Positions 33,520 to 42,353 are shown, numbered from the stretch's first letter. The stretch: 64,000 nucleotides of DNA from Alteromonas sp. BL110 (GCF_003443615.1 NZ_CP031967.1:496001-560000); one strand, 5' to 3'. Numbers and translations: made by a program. Notes: a model not told the origin generated them from the letters alone.

Positions 33520-34020
33520 CTAGATTAGGTTTGGGTTCGCCCACTTCATGATTTTAGCGTTTTCTTTTTGTGCGATATTTCCATTGATACCGCTTTTGTC
33601 GTCATCGCTACTTTCTACGGTGTAATAGTTTTTACGAGTTTCGATATGTTCAAAACCTGAACTCTCGTACAGAGAAATAGCCGCGTAGTTACTTTCACGT
33701 ACTTCCAGCCAGATTTCACCCATGCCATTCTTCACCGACATTTCAACGACAAAATCAACTAAAGCCCGCCCTACTCCTTTCCCTCTAGCGTTTTTATCTA
33801 CAGCTATATCCATTAGCGTTGCTTCATCAACAACTTCAAGCATAATGGCATAGCCGATTACCTCGTCACCTTCAAAGGCAAACACTCCGTAATAGGGTTT
33901 AGTAAAGCAATCCGCGAAGGTGCTAAGTTTCCAGGGTACGACTTGCGAGTGTTGATGGATAGCGTGCGCATTTACAATGTGCTTCTCAAAACCTTCAGGC
34001 GGTACGATGATTAACTTCAT
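33520..34020 (-). CDS. rimI: Ribosomal protein S18 alanine N-acetyltransferase
   Basis: A protein of 166 residues from the ATG at 34020; an in-frame TTG at 34029 is possible. It is a GNAT-fold protein: ATLMDIAVDKNARGKGVGRALVDF holds motif A with the acetyl-CoA loop (KGVGRA), and EIWLEVRESNYAAISLYESS followed by GFEHIETRKNYY matches RimI, including the RxNYY ending. RimI acetylates the N-terminal Ala of S18. The C-terminal extension of about 20 residues (after ESSDDDKS) is not usual. It is 9 bp downstream of holD, the conserved holD-rimI order of gammaproteobacteria. Confidence 0.9.
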   Translation of the reverse strand: MKLIIVPPEGFEKHIVNAHAIHQHSQVVPWKLSTFADCFTKPYYGVFAFEGDEVIGYAIMLEVVDEATLMDIAVDKNARGKGVGRALVDFVVEMSVKNGMGEIWLEVRESNYAAISLYESSGFEHIETRKNYYTVESSDDDKSGINGNIAQKENAKIMKWANPNLI

Positions 34021-34029
34021 AGGTTTCAA

Positions 34030-34689
34030 CTACTGGGGTGGAACGGAAGCGTTGTTTAATGCAATTCCCGCACTAATAAGCTGTGCCCAAAGCGCCCTTT
34101 TTTGCTCGGTGGTGAGTTTAAGCGGTGCAGCTGGTAATACAATGGCTAATTCGGTTACAGATAGCGTACGACCAATCGTTACGGTGCTAGCCCAATGTGA
34201 AGGAATACCCAACTGAACACAGGCTAACTGCAAATCTTTTAGCCATTGCTGTGACTTCGCTCTCTGTTCAGCACTTAATGGAATACCTTCTGGCGATGCA
34301 GGCCCTTTTGCTTCCCTTTGCGTAACTTCTGATTTATTCGCGTCATTTTTTTCAGTTGTCTCATTTGATAGCGCAGGTGTTTTAGCTGTGGCAGCATCTT
34401 TAGGCTTAGGTTTATCTTTTGCACTACTGCCTACATTTGCCCTTAGTTGAGCCAGGCGTGACTGCTTTTCTTCTTGAGAAATTGGCGTTGAAGGCGGCTT
34501 ATTTTCCTGAACGTTTTGGCTAAGAGGTATTTGTGGCGATGCACTAGTCGCGACGCCATGCGTTAGCGTTGAGGCGCTGCCTTCTTTTAAGCCTTCCTTC
34601 CTTTTCATCTTCGCATGGGCGTCTTTAGTGATCCACACCGGGATCCCCATTTCCTGTAATACCGCCTGCTGATATGAAGTAAGAGACAT
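34030..34689 (-). CDS. holD: DNA polymerase III psi subunit, divergent
   Basis: A protein of 219 residues, longer than E. coli HolD (137). The N-terminus SYQQAVLQEMGIPVWITKD matches the conserved psi start (xxQLxxMGIxxWxxR) that contacts chi. A low-complexity charged linker follows (about residues 25-120, rich in K, E, S, T, P). The C-terminal domain (about 125-219) resembles the psi body, ending LKLTTEQKRALWAQLISAGI. The assignment rests on the N-terminal motif, this C-terminal pattern and the neighbouring rimI. Psi links chi and the clamp-loader during replication. Confidence 0.7.
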   Translation of the reverse strand: MSLTSYQQAVLQEMGIPVWITKDAHAKMKRKEGLKEGSASTLTHGVATSASPQIPLSQNVQENKPPSTPISQEEKQSRLAQLRANVGSSAKDKPKPKDAATAKTPALSNETTEKNDANKSEVTQREAKGPASPEGIPLSAEQRAKSQQWLKDLQLACVQLGIPSHWASTVTIGRTLSVTELAIVLPAAPLKLTTEQKRALWAQLISAGIALNNASVPPQ

Positions 34690-35048
34690 TGCGTTAAAGA
34701 CCTAAAGTGAATAAACCATAATTGGATTCAGTTTACTAAAGTTGCTGAGCTGAATGAATAACTATCGCATTCTTTTACCTAAAGTGCGTGATGCCGTAAG
34801 TACAAAACGCTTAAAAAAATCCTACCCGTAAGCCCGGTAAGTATTGAAATCTTTTACTTTACAAGCATTACGCCTTTAAGGATTAACTAGCGCATAGACC
34901 CTTGAGTATTTTGCCCCACCTGACAAAACACTAGCGTTAAGCATTGCGAATCAAAATTACGATAAGTAACTATGTAAAAAGAACTAGGTGATAAATTTAC
35001 AAAGAAATATTTTTATGTTTGAACTGAATTGTTCATAAGAAGAGAAAG
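34690..35048. other. Intergenic region between holD and tRNA-Trp
   Basis: 359 bp with no recognisable gene or remnant. It should carry the holD-rimI promoter. Nothing else seen. Confidence 0.5.
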
Positions 35049-35125
35049 TGGCAGGGGTGGAGGGACTCGAACCCCCAACCATCGGTTTTGGAGACCGCTG
35101 TTCTACCAATTCGAACTACACCCCT
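35049..35125 (-). tRNA. tRNA-Trp (anticodon CCA)
   Basis: The minus strand folds as a 77-base cloverleaf. Acceptor AGGGGTG pairs with CACCCCT, the anticodon loop CTCCAAA carries CCA, the T arm has GGTTCGAGTCC, and the discriminator G is followed by an encoded CCA (35051-35049). It is very close to E. coli tRNA-Trp, with one extra base in the D loop. Confidence 0.97.
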
Positions 35126-35312
35126 AGCGCGCTGTGCATTATACGGATGACATTAAAAAGGTAAAGCCTTTTTATCACTACCATGTATTGCATGCTTAAT
35201 TAACACGCAATGCGCTGTTTTTTCGATCGAATAACGTCCAATATGCCTGTTTAAGCTAACCATTGAACTAGCCTTACGCATGAGCAAGCCTAAAGCGCTT
35301 CACGCGTTGCGA

Positions 35313-36182
35313 CTAGTTACTTTTATCCGCATTAAGCGCAGCAAACCACAGGTCGTTTGTAGTTTGAACAATTTCAGTATGTAGCTTGAACTTGTTCAAT
35401 GCATCGCCTTCGTCGATGTTCATGACTTTTGCGTAGTGTGCAACTAATTCTTCGCTTTCATTCATATCGAGTTTATTGATAAGGCAGCAGCTTGCTAAAT
35501 CGAAGTAACGATTTCCCATTGCGGCATACTCCCAATCAATGATCTTGATCGTGTTATTTTTGCCAAGCAATAGGTGATTGGTCAATAAATCGTTGTGGCA
35601 CAAGACACAGTCTTCATCGTCTTGTTCACTTTTGATTACGTTCTTTCGAAGCGCTTGCGCATTCAAGTAAAGGTCACTGCTCGTATCAAGCTTTGCGACT
35701 TCACAATAATGTCGCCACCTTGAAACTAAATTTAATGGCTTTGCAGTAATAGACAGCGAATGAATGCGCATGAGGGTTTCAGCCAACGTGAGTGAAGCAT
35801 GTCTACTTGAAGAAAGCCCAGTGCTTGCACTATCACTTTCCCACTGTTCTACCCAGATGGTTTCGTCATTGCTTAACCAAATTGGCTGCGGCGCTATTCC
35901 CACTTCATACAACTGTTGCTGTAGAGCAAACTGATGTTTGCGTTGCACACCACTGAAATCATCATCGCCAAGCCACTTTACGGCTAAATCAATGGGCACA
36001 TCTTCAAGCTTTTCATGAACGGTAATTTGAGGGTTACCTTCACTTAAACTAAGTAGGCTATTTGCTGGGTCTTGAACGCGATAAACACGGTTTACCGCGC
36101 CAGCAGGGTGTACCGAAACATCTGCACTTTCGCTGAGATTAAGCGCCTTTTGCAGCGTGGCTATGATATCCAACCTGTTCAC
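35313..36182 (-). CDS. Choline/APH-type phosphotransferase, probable thiamin kinase
   Basis: About 289 residues if translation begins at the GTG at 36182; TTG codons at 36230 and 36173 are alternatives and none has a strong ribosome-binding site. The kinase motifs are CVLCHNDLLTNHLLL (HxDxxxxN catalytic loop, about residue 195) and IKIIDWEYAAMGNRYFDLA (metal-binding Asp), as in choline kinase and the thiamin kinase ThiK (YcfN). It overlaps the 3' end of pnuT, so it is translationally coupled, and is the last gene of a TPP-riboswitch operon. It therefore most likely phosphorylates imported thiamin to trap it. Choline or ethanolamine kinase activity cannot be excluded by sequence alone. Confidence 0.8.
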   Translation of the reverse strand: MNRLDIIATLQKALNLSESADVSVHPAGAVNRVYRVQDPANSLLSLSEGNPQITVHEKLEDVPIDLAVKWLGDDDFSGVQRKHQFALQQQLYEVGIAPQPIWLSNDETIWVEQWESDSASTGLSSSRHASLTLAETLMRIHSLSITAKPLNLVSRWRHYCEVAKLDTSSDLYLNAQALRKNVIKSEQDDEDCVLCHNDLLTNHLLLGKNNTIKIIDWEYAAMGNRYFDLASCCLINKLDMNESEELVAHYAKVMNIDEGDALNKFKLHTEIVQTTNDLWFAALNADKSN

Positions 36183-36783
36183 CTTGTTTCTTATATTGCA
36201 TAAGCCATTGATAATAACCAAATACTGCAAAGCCTACGTAACCTAAGAACAGACAGGCAGACAATGCATAGCCTACTTGAAGGTATAGATACGCTGAGGC
36301 AAGGTTGATGAAAAACCAATAAACCCAGTTTTGCAAAATCTTATGGGCCACCATAAATGTGGTAACCACACTTAATAGGTTAATGCTTGCATCTAATAGT
36401 AGGTACTCACTATTAAATTGCGAACCCGCCACTTCAGAGAGACCCCATGCGAGTAATAACATGCTTGGGACAATGAGTGAATGTAACCACAGCGGCCAAT
36501 GAAGCACTGGCTTAACTTCGCCGTCTTCCGCACCTTTCGACCACTGATAATACCCGTACCCTGCCATTATCATGTAAAAGAAATTAAGCGCAGATTGAAA
36601 TGGCAAAGTCACCTGCCAAAATAACCAGGTATAAATAGCTGTGCTAACAAAGGCACAGAGCCAGCACCAGCTATTTTGTTTCGCGGCTAATAACACATAA
36701 GCGATGGCAAGAACAACCGCTACCCACTCTAACAGTGAAGTAGCGGCAATTTGAGAAGTAAACTCAGAAAAGAAGTTAGCCAT
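36139..36783 (-). CDS. pnuT: PnuC-family permease, probable thiamin transporter PnuT
   Basis: A protein of 214 residues with about seven hydrophobic segments. Family motifs WLCAFVSTAIYTWLFW and NWVYWFFINLASAYLY (the NWxxW-type substrate site) identify the PnuC superfamily, which moves vitamins by facilitated diffusion followed by phosphorylation. PnuC itself takes nicotinamide riboside; PnuT members in TPP-regulated operons take thiamin. Here the riboswitch, thiamin-binding protein and downstream kinase point to thiamin. Its ATG overlaps the preceding stop by one base (TAATG), and its 3' end overlaps the kinase start. Confidence 0.88.
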   Translation of the reverse strand: MANFFSEFTSQIAATSLLEWVAVVLAIAYVLLAAKQNSWCWLCAFVSTAIYTWLFWQVTLPFQSALNFFYMIMAGYGYYQWSKGAEDGEVKPVLHWPLWLHSLIVPSMLLLAWGLSEVAGSQFNSEYLLLDASINLLSVVTTFMVAHKILQNWVYWFFINLASAYLYLQVGYALSACLFLGYVGFAVFGYYQWLMQYKKQGEQVGYHSHAAKGA

Positions 36784-37046
36784 TAAGATGACTTTCTTGC
36801 TTGCATAGCATCAAAATTTAAAAACTTAGCCACGAAAATCGCCTGCCCCACTTCTTCGTGAGTTCTCTGCATTTCATCGCCAAGGACTTTCATTACCACA
36901 GTGTAGTCACCCGAAACCTGGGTACTGGTAGAACATGTTGTCACCGTGATATCGCTATAGCTATTTAACCTATCAATGAAATCTTGAATAGGTGGAATAT
37001 ATTCATTTACCAAGGGGTACAACGACAGTTCAACCATAACTTGCAT
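36783..37046 (-). CDS. Thiamin-binding protein, YkoF/MTH1187 family
   Basis: A protein of 87 residues with the alternating pattern of the MTH1187/YkoF ferredoxin-like fold: VMVELSLYPLVNEYIPPIQD at the start, then TTCSTSTQVSGDY and VMKVLGDEMQRTHEEVG. In Bacillus the related YkoF binds thiamin or hydroxymethylpyrimidine. No signal peptide is visible, so it is probably cytoplasmic. It lies 14 bp after the TonB receptor gene and overlaps pnuT, inside the TPP-controlled operon, so it may bind or buffer imported thiamin; the exact role is inferred. Confidence 0.8.
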   Translation of the reverse strand: MQVMVELSLYPLVNEYIPPIQDFIDRLNSYSDITVTTCSTSTQVSGDYTVVMKVLGDEMQRTHEEVGQAIFVAKFLNFDAMQARKSS

Positions 37047-37060
37047 GACTTTTTCCTTTT

Positions 37061-39151
37061 TTAAAACGCGTATTTAACAGTAATACCAAACTGGCGACCG
37101 TTACCTATTTGGTAGTATGGTTCGTTAAACGCATACTCATCGCGAGGGTCGTTGCTGAAACCACCAAAACCTCGAGTGTAATACTCGCGGTCAAACGCAT
37201 TTTGAATCCAAAGCGAAGTTTGCCAGTCACCGTGTAAAACTACGATTTCTGAATTAACCAGCGTCGTGCTTGGTGCAGTTACATCATGGCCGTCTGAAAA
37301 ACGATATTCGCTTTTGTAGTCTACATCTACACGCCATATCATAGTGTCTGTAAGTGCGTACTCACTGTAAAGGTTTGCGGTCCACTTAGGTGACTGAGCC
37401 TGTCTTTGCTCAGATACTTCAGTACCGTCTGCTAGTGTATACCCTTCAAATGTAGCGCTTAGGTAACCAACACTTGCATCTAACTGCCATGCATCGCTTG
37501 CAAACCAACTGACTTCAAGCTCCGCCCCTTTGTTTGTACCCAAATCAGCATTATCGATAATATCTACAAAACCTGCCGTGCCGTCATCACGGGTGATAAC
37601 GTCAAAATCACTTACCTGCGTATCTGTCCTGTCCATGTAGAAAATCGCAGCTCGAGCAATAAGATCAGGCGTTAGCAACGGGCCCTTTACACCCACTTCA
37701 TAGTTCCAGTTGTATTCTTCGTCAAAGAATCGCTGATTATCGTTTACTCGGCTGTCGGGATTAAAGCCAGCGCCTTTAAAACCGCGTGAAATGCTGCCGT
37801 AGTAGAAGTGATCGCCTTGCGTATATTGAAGCGCTACTTTTCCGCCAACCATGGTGGTGTCAAACGCGCGTGTAAGTTGGTTGTTATCGGCGTAATCGAA
37901 GTCATAGTTTTCTACTCTCAACCCAGCTACAAGCACTAAGTTGTCCTTCAAACGGCTTTCTGTTTGAGCGTAGATGGCGGTTGTCGTTGGCGTATATTCA
38001 CTGGCAAAGTCGCTATCAAGGTATGTATACTGACGCAGCAGCTTTTCTTCTGTGTTTTTATAAAATACGCCTAAGGTCCAATCTGTCATACCGTCGAAAA
38101 GTGCTGCACTGTCAGACGACACAAAACGCAACTCACCGGTTTGGGTTTCAACATCACGGTAGTACGCATCGAAAGAAGTGTAACCCCACGGGTGAAAGCC
38201 AGTGAACGTCCAATCTTCATCGTAGCCATACGCAATGTTATGAGAGGCATGAGTGGCAATAAGTATGAAGTCTCCCGCGGCTGTGCTCGTTGTTGAGCGC
38301 GCGCTTACTGCGTGAGTTTGGTGTTCGTCAAAGCCCGGCTCATCAGACAGTGTTTTGTTGTCGTTATCAAGCGAGAACGCATCGTATCCGTTGTCAATAT
38401 CGTACCAGCGGTAGGTAAGTGCAAGCGTGGTTCTCTCGTCTACGCTGCCTTCTACAGCAAAGCGCACAGCAGTTTCATCGATATTATTGGTGTCACTTCT
38501 ATCTAAAAAAGTGTTTTCTACAAAGCCATCGCTACGGTTATGCACAAGTGCAACGCGGTATCCCCAATCGGAATTGATATCGTCGCCCGTTGCCCCTTCA
38601 ATACGATAACTTTCTTTGTTACCAATTCGTGCTTCTACGTAGTCTGGCGCATCGCTGCCTACGTTGTTACTAGAAAGCTTAACAGCTCCGGCGAGTGCGC
38701 CTGTGCCGTAAAGCGTAGCCTGGGGCCCGCGATAAACTTCTAACTGCTTAGTATCAAAGATAATGCCTGCTGCGGCAAGGCCTGAAAAATCAAATTCATC
38801 GACAATAAAGCTCACAGAAGGGTTGATTGGTTCAGCAAACTGACTACGCTCACCAATACCGCGAATTTGCACAAAGCGGCCACGAGATGCACCTGCTGCA
38901 AAATTAACATTTGGAATGCTGTTCAACACACTGTCAATATGGCTTGGCTGCCTACTGCGAAGACGCTCTTGGTCTAAAATAGTCGCACTAGCACTTAGCT
39001 GGTCAAGTGTTGTTTGTCGAAAATCACCAGATACAACGACTCGTTCAATATCAGAAGGCGTGTTTTTTGACGTGTTGTTCACTGCAGATTCTTGTGCATA
39101 GGCAGCAACAGAACTTGCTAGCAATGATAGTGTGAAAAGTGTTTTATACAT
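37061..39151 (-). CDS. TonB-dependent outer-membrane receptor, probable thiamin receptor
   Basis: A protein of 696 residues: signal peptide (MYKTLFTLSLLASSVAAYA), a TonB-box-like stretch (IERVVVSGDF), a plug domain (about 45-155, with LNSIPNVNFAAGASRGRFVQ and GPQATLYGTGALAGAVKL) and a 22-strand beta-barrel ending in the aromatic residue F (GITVKYAF). It is the first gene after a TPP riboswitch and is followed by thiamin-binding, permease and kinase genes, so it should import thiamin across the outer membrane, energised by a TonB complex such as that encoded at 43.6-45.2 kb. Ligand specificity is inferred from context. Confidence 0.9.
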   Translation of the reverse strand: MYKTLFTLSLLASSVAAYAQESAVNNTSKNTPSDIERVVVSGDFRQTTLDQLSASATILDQERLRSRQPSHIDSVLNSIPNVNFAAGASRGRFVQIRGIGERSQFAEPINPSVSFIVDEFDFSGLAAAGIIFDTKQLEVYRGPQATLYGTGALAGAVKLSSNNVGSDAPDYVEARIGNKESYRIEGATGDDINSDWGYRVALVHNRSDGFVENTFLDRSDTNNIDETAVRFAVEGSVDERTTLALTYRWYDIDNGYDAFSLDNDNKTLSDEPGFDEHQTHAVSARSTTSTAAGDFILIATHASHNIAYGYDEDWTFTGFHPWGYTSFDAYYRDVETQTGELRFVSSDSAALFDGMTDWTLGVFYKNTEEKLLRQYTYLDSDFASEYTPTTTAIYAQTESRLKDNLVLVAGLRVENYDFDYADNNQLTRAFDTTMVGGKVALQYTQGDHFYYGSISRGFKGAGFNPDSRVNDNQRFFDEEYNWNYEVGVKGPLLTPDLIARAAIFYMDRTDTQVSDFDVITRDDGTAGFVDIIDNADLGTNKGAELEVSWFASDAWQLDASVGYLSATFEGYTLADGTEVSEQRQAQSPKWTANLYSEYALTDTMIWRVDVDYKSEYRFSDGHDVTAPSTTLVNSEIVVLHGDWQTSLWIQNAFDREYYTRGFGGFSNDPRDEYAFNEPYYQIGNGRQFGITVKYAF

Positions 39152-39152
39152 G

Positions 39153-39187
39153 GGATCTCTTGTTCTTATTGAAGAAAAAAGATCCGG
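39153..39187 (-). promoter_or_regulatory. Start-codon hairpin of the TPP-regulated operon (expression platform)
   Basis: Read on the minus strand, GGATCT (39185-39180) can pair with AGATCC (39158-39153) just before the ATG at 39151, with further TTCTT/AAGAA pairing inside. This would cover the weak ribosome-binding site (AAGAGA). The left arm overlaps CCGGATC (39187-39181), which is exactly complementary to GATCCGG (39248-39242) in the aptamer, so the two pairings exclude each other. Confidence 0.55.
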
Positions 39188-39220
39188 GTCTAACGGCAGG
39201 TGATAAGGCTATGCTGTGAA

Positions 39221-39302
39221 CCATCCCTACGCCGGTATTATCCGGATCAGGTTTAAGGGTTCCCACTTATGTGGATCTCAGACCGAAAACGGACACCCCT
39301 TG
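39221..39302 (-). ncRNA. TPP riboswitch (THI element)
   Basis: The minus strand holds the conserved THI-box blocks in order: AAGGGGTGTCC, GGTCTGAGATC, AACCCTTAAACCTGATCCGG, ATAATACCGGCGTAGGGA. These correspond to P1, the CUGAGA pyrimidine-sensing loop and the P4/P5 pyrophosphate-binding arm. It lies 70 bases before the TonB receptor start codon and should shut off the operon when thiamin pyrophosphate is plentiful. Confidence 0.95.
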
Positions 39303-39439
39303 GTATAGCGTTGGGCTACTCAAATAGTAACCTCAACATCTGCGACGGAGTCTACCAGTTCAATACACGCCGTCAAGCAGATAAGACATTAAGCTAAGGT
39401 CATAATTTTTATATGATATAAGGCACTCAGAGCCCAAGG

Positions 39440-39865
39440 CTATTCAGCGTTAATATTCATATTAAGACGACGTACTTCATCATCAGTCTGTGCTTTCAAA
39501 CCTTCTAACGTTTTGCCGTGTGCCGTTGGTTGACGAGTATCTGGGTCAACCTTTACGAAAACAATGTCATCTGCAAAGCAGATAGTCTTTTTAGTGGCCT
39601 TATTGCGCACTAGACAACTTACGGTGATAGATGACCGGCCTACCGCCTTGGTTTCCAGACCAAACTCTACAATATCACCTTGCATCGCCGGCGATTCAAA
39701 ACTAATTTCGCCAATATGCTTGGTCACTAAACAGTTGGTCTCTAACTGACAGATTGCCCAAATGGCAGCCTCTTCGTCTATCCATTCTAACGCGCGGCCA
39801 CCGAACAAAGAATTGGCGTAATTAAGATCATTTGGCATAACTAAACGCCGGGAAAGAAAGCGCAT
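39440..39865 (-). CDS. Acyl-CoA thioesterase, YciA-like hotdog family
   Basis: A protein of 141 residues with the single hotdog domain of the acyl-CoA hydrolase family. NYANSLFGGRALEWIDEEAAIWAI is the catalytic helix region with the Asn and Asp/Glu expected for YciA and related thioesterases, and SFESPAMQGDIVEFGLETKAVGRSS-like strands follow. It hydrolyses acyl-CoA to free acid and CoA; chain-length preference is unknown. ATG at 39865. Divergent from tmcA with 59 bp between starts. Confidence 0.9.
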   Translation of the reverse strand: MRFLSRRLVMPNDLNYANSLFGGRALEWIDEEAAIWAICQLETNCLVTKHIGEISFESPAMQGDIVEFGLETKAVGRSSITVSCLVRNKATKKTICFADDIVFVKVDPDTRQPTAHGKTLEGLKAQTDDEVRRLNMNINAE

Positions 39866-39924
39866 TCGAATTCCTCACAATAAATCGCTACTATAGCGCA
39901 AGATTATACCGAAAAAACTGATTC

Positions 39925-42201
39925 ATGGCGCTAAATCAATTACGCGAATGGCTTCTCGCTCCCTACTCCGAAAATAGCGGTGAGAATAGCTGCAAAAACG
40001 GCTCACACCTATCAGACATAAATTACCCAATTCACCGAAGAATGCTGGTAATTTCTGGTAGTGATGCTTATTGTCAAGCCGCATTATCCATTATTACAAC
40101 TTTAGCTGATGAAATTGCATCTTTGAGCGTAGCGACCTTTACTAGTACTGAGCTAAAGGGAAAACGACGGAAAAAAGTGCTAGGCAGCGAGTACGATATT
40201 GCGACATTGGACTGTAGGGATTCTTTTAAGCCCGGCGATGCAATGGCAGTGGCAGGCATAGTAAAACGCCATGGGTGCTTAATACTTATCTGCCCTGAGT
40301 TTAAACAGTGGAGCAGTAGTGCTTCAGTCTCTTTTCTATCAGAAGGCTTTACAATCACCCATAGCCGATACGTGGCACGCTTTATTGAATGCCTGCGTAC
40401 AAATGCTGACATAGCAATACTTAGCGAATCTACAGCTAGGCTTCCGGATTTAACAACCTATCGAGTGGAGGAACCTTCATTAGAAAGGGCTTATAGAGGT
40501 TCCCTATTTAAATCCAAAGAGCAAGAAAACGCATACGGCCATTTGTATCAGTCTTACTCATTAAATAAGTTGAACGCCTTGGTCACTGCTCCAAGGGGAA
40601 GAGGTAAATCTTCTTTGTTAGGTATATTTATTGATAGCGTAATAAGAAAAGGGAAAAACGTTTTGCTTACTAGTGAACAGCGTGAAAACGTTGCTAACGT
40701 AATGTCTCAACTTCACCGATTCGATGACGCCGAGAAAACAGTCAGTCAGTTTCATGACACCGACTCTGAAAATCAGGAGCAGCGATCCGCTGGCGAACGA
40801 AGAACGTCCTTAGGCTCTGTGAAATGGGTACCACCTGACAGCGAACTGCTTTACAGTGCAGATAATACGACTTATGACCTGGTTGTGATCGATGAAGCCG
40901 CTTCAATGCCCCTCCCAGCCATAAACCGTATAATAGCGAATAACACTCAGTGGATTTTGAGCACAACGCTGCAAGGCTATGAAGGTTCGGGAAACGGCTT
41001 TATTCATAAACTCATTCCCAATTTGCCTAATGGCAGCATTCATTTAACACTGTCGACACCACTGCGATGGTTTGATAACGACCCTCTTGAAGCATTTTTT
41101 AACAGCACATGTTCGTTTAAGGTCAACTCTGCGGGCGATAACCTCACAGGTGTTGAGTCAGAAGATAGCCGCGAACTAATAAAAAGATGCAATTTCTGTT
41201 TGAGCTCTTTTGAAAACGTTAATGAAAGCACGCTCCAGCAAATTATGTCCCTGCTTTCGCTGGCGCACTACCAAACCACGCCTGACGATTTTATGCGTTT
41301 ACTGGATAGCCCTGACGTAATGGTTGCCACAATGAAGTTAGGCACCTTTGTGGTAGCAGCCGCAATTATAAATATTGAAGGTGGTGTTAGGTTAAGCCAT
41401 GTATCGACAGGTATTGCTTCGGGCCGACGACGTCCTAAAGGCCATCTAGCTGCACAGAGGCTAACCCTGCTTTCTACCGATCCTAAAGCTGCCACACACA
41501 ATTATTGGAGAATTAACCGTATTGCCGTACACCCGAAGCTTCAAGGGAGAGGCTTCGGGAGTTATGTAGTTGGAAAAGTCGTTGATAAAGCCCGTGAGCA
41601 GGCCTTAGATGCAACTTGCACCTCCTACGGGACCACATTAGAACTAGATAATTTTTGGACGCGAAATGGTTTTGAAATAGTCGATTATGGCCGAAAACCT
41701 AACAAGGCCAGTGGTGAGACGAGCGCGTTAGCTTTGTTGCCCCTTTCCCCTAAAACAACTGAACTAGTAACTAACCTTATGTCATTAAAAGCAAGCTTTG
41801 ACGCCGCTAATGTGCACGAACTGTCCAAAACCGTGGTCGATATCTATATAGCAAAGCTGAGTCATTTTATCCAGGGTACGAGAACGTTAGAAGATGTTTG
41901 GCCAATTTTGCATAAGTTGGCGAAAGAAGCACAATCTGACGCTCAATTTAAAGCGCTAAGCAATGCCCGAGATTGCCGCAATATGTCTAGAATAACTGGG
42001 GATGCACAGGAAAAGTTAGACCTACTGATAAAGGTGATAGATACAAAAAGCTACCTAAAAGTGCTTTTCAGTTATTCATGCTCAGATATAAAGCGAATCG
42101 AGGGTGTTTTAATAAATAATGGCATTAATGTAAATGGGTTGAAAGAAGCTACGTCATTAATAAGAACTGATTTGCGTCCCGCTCTTGAACAGTTTAAGTA
42201 A
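39925..42201 (+). CDS. tmcA: tRNA(Met) cytidine acetyltransferase
   Basis: A protein of 758 residues, longer than E. coli TmcA (671). In order it has an N-terminal DUF1726-like domain, a RecD-like ATPase with Walker A APRGRGKSSLLG (about residues 220-231) and Walker B LVVIDEAASMPLP, a GNAT domain with INRIAVHPKLQGRGFGSYVV, and a C-terminal tRNA-binding domain. TmcA makes N4-acetylcytidine at the wobble position of elongator tRNA-Met using ATP and acetyl-CoA, in the cytoplasm. The extra length is in inserts, for example around residue 275 (EKTVSQFHDTDSENQEQR). Single gene ending before the bidirectional terminator at 42312. Confidence 0.95.
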   Translation: MALNQLREWLLAPYSENSGENSCKNGSHLSDINYPIHRRMLVISGSDAYCQAALSIITTLADEIASLSVATFTSTELKGKRRKKVLGSEYDIATLDCRDSFKPGDAMAVAGIVKRHGCLILICPEFKQWSSSASVSFLSEGFTITHSRYVARFIECLRTNADIAILSESTARLPDLTTYRVEEPSLERAYRGSLFKSKEQENAYGHLYQSYSLNKLNALVTAPRGRGKSSLLGIFIDSVIRKGKNVLLTSEQRENVANVMSQLHRFDDAEKTVSQFHDTDSENQEQRSAGERRTSLGSVKWVPPDSELLYSADNTTYDLVVIDEAASMPLPAINRIIANNTQWILSTTLQGYEGSGNGFIHKLIPNLPNGSIHLTLSTPLRWFDNDPLEAFFNSTCSFKVNSAGDNLTGVESEDSRELIKRCNFCLSSFENVNESTLQQIMSLLSLAHYQTTPDDFMRLLDSPDVMVATMKLGTFVVAAAIINIEGGVRLSHVSTGIASGRRRPKGHLAAQRLTLLSTDPKAATHNYWRINRIAVHPKLQGRGFGSYVVGKVVDKAREQALDATCTSYGTTLELDNFWTRNGFEIVDYGRKPNKASGETSALALLPLSPKTTELVTNLMSLKASFDAANVHELSKTVVDIYIAKLSHFIQGTRTLEDVWPILHKLAKEAQSDAQFKALSNARDCRNMSRITGDAQEKLDLLIKVIDTKSYLKVLFSYSCSDIKRIEGVLINNGINVNGLKEATSLIRTDLRPALEQFK

Positions 42202-42311
42202 AAACACTAAGTCTATCTATTAGTTTTTACAGGTGTATTGTTTACTATCATGTAGCCTTTTCCTTTAATTCTCGTCTTACTAATCTTCTGAACACAGCAA
42301 AATACTAGGCA

Positions 42312-42341
42312 AAAAAAAGCCTCCCGAAGGAGGCTTTTGGC
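42312..42341. terminator. Bidirectional terminator between tmcA and the TonB operon
   Basis: AAAAGCCTCC (42315-42324) and GGAGGCTTTT (42329-42338) pair over 10 bp with a CGAA loop, flanked by A and T runs on both sides, so it can stop transcription from tmcA and from the convergent TonB operon. Confidence 0.9.
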
Positions 42342-42353
42342 TAAATCCGAATA

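Noticed and set aside
39175..39187. CCGGATC followed by T6 as the classic transcription terminator of the TPP riboswitch
   Set aside because: The only good partner, GATCCGG, is 54 bases away inside the aptamer and would form in the ligand-free state, opposite to an OFF switch; start-codon masking explains the sequence better.
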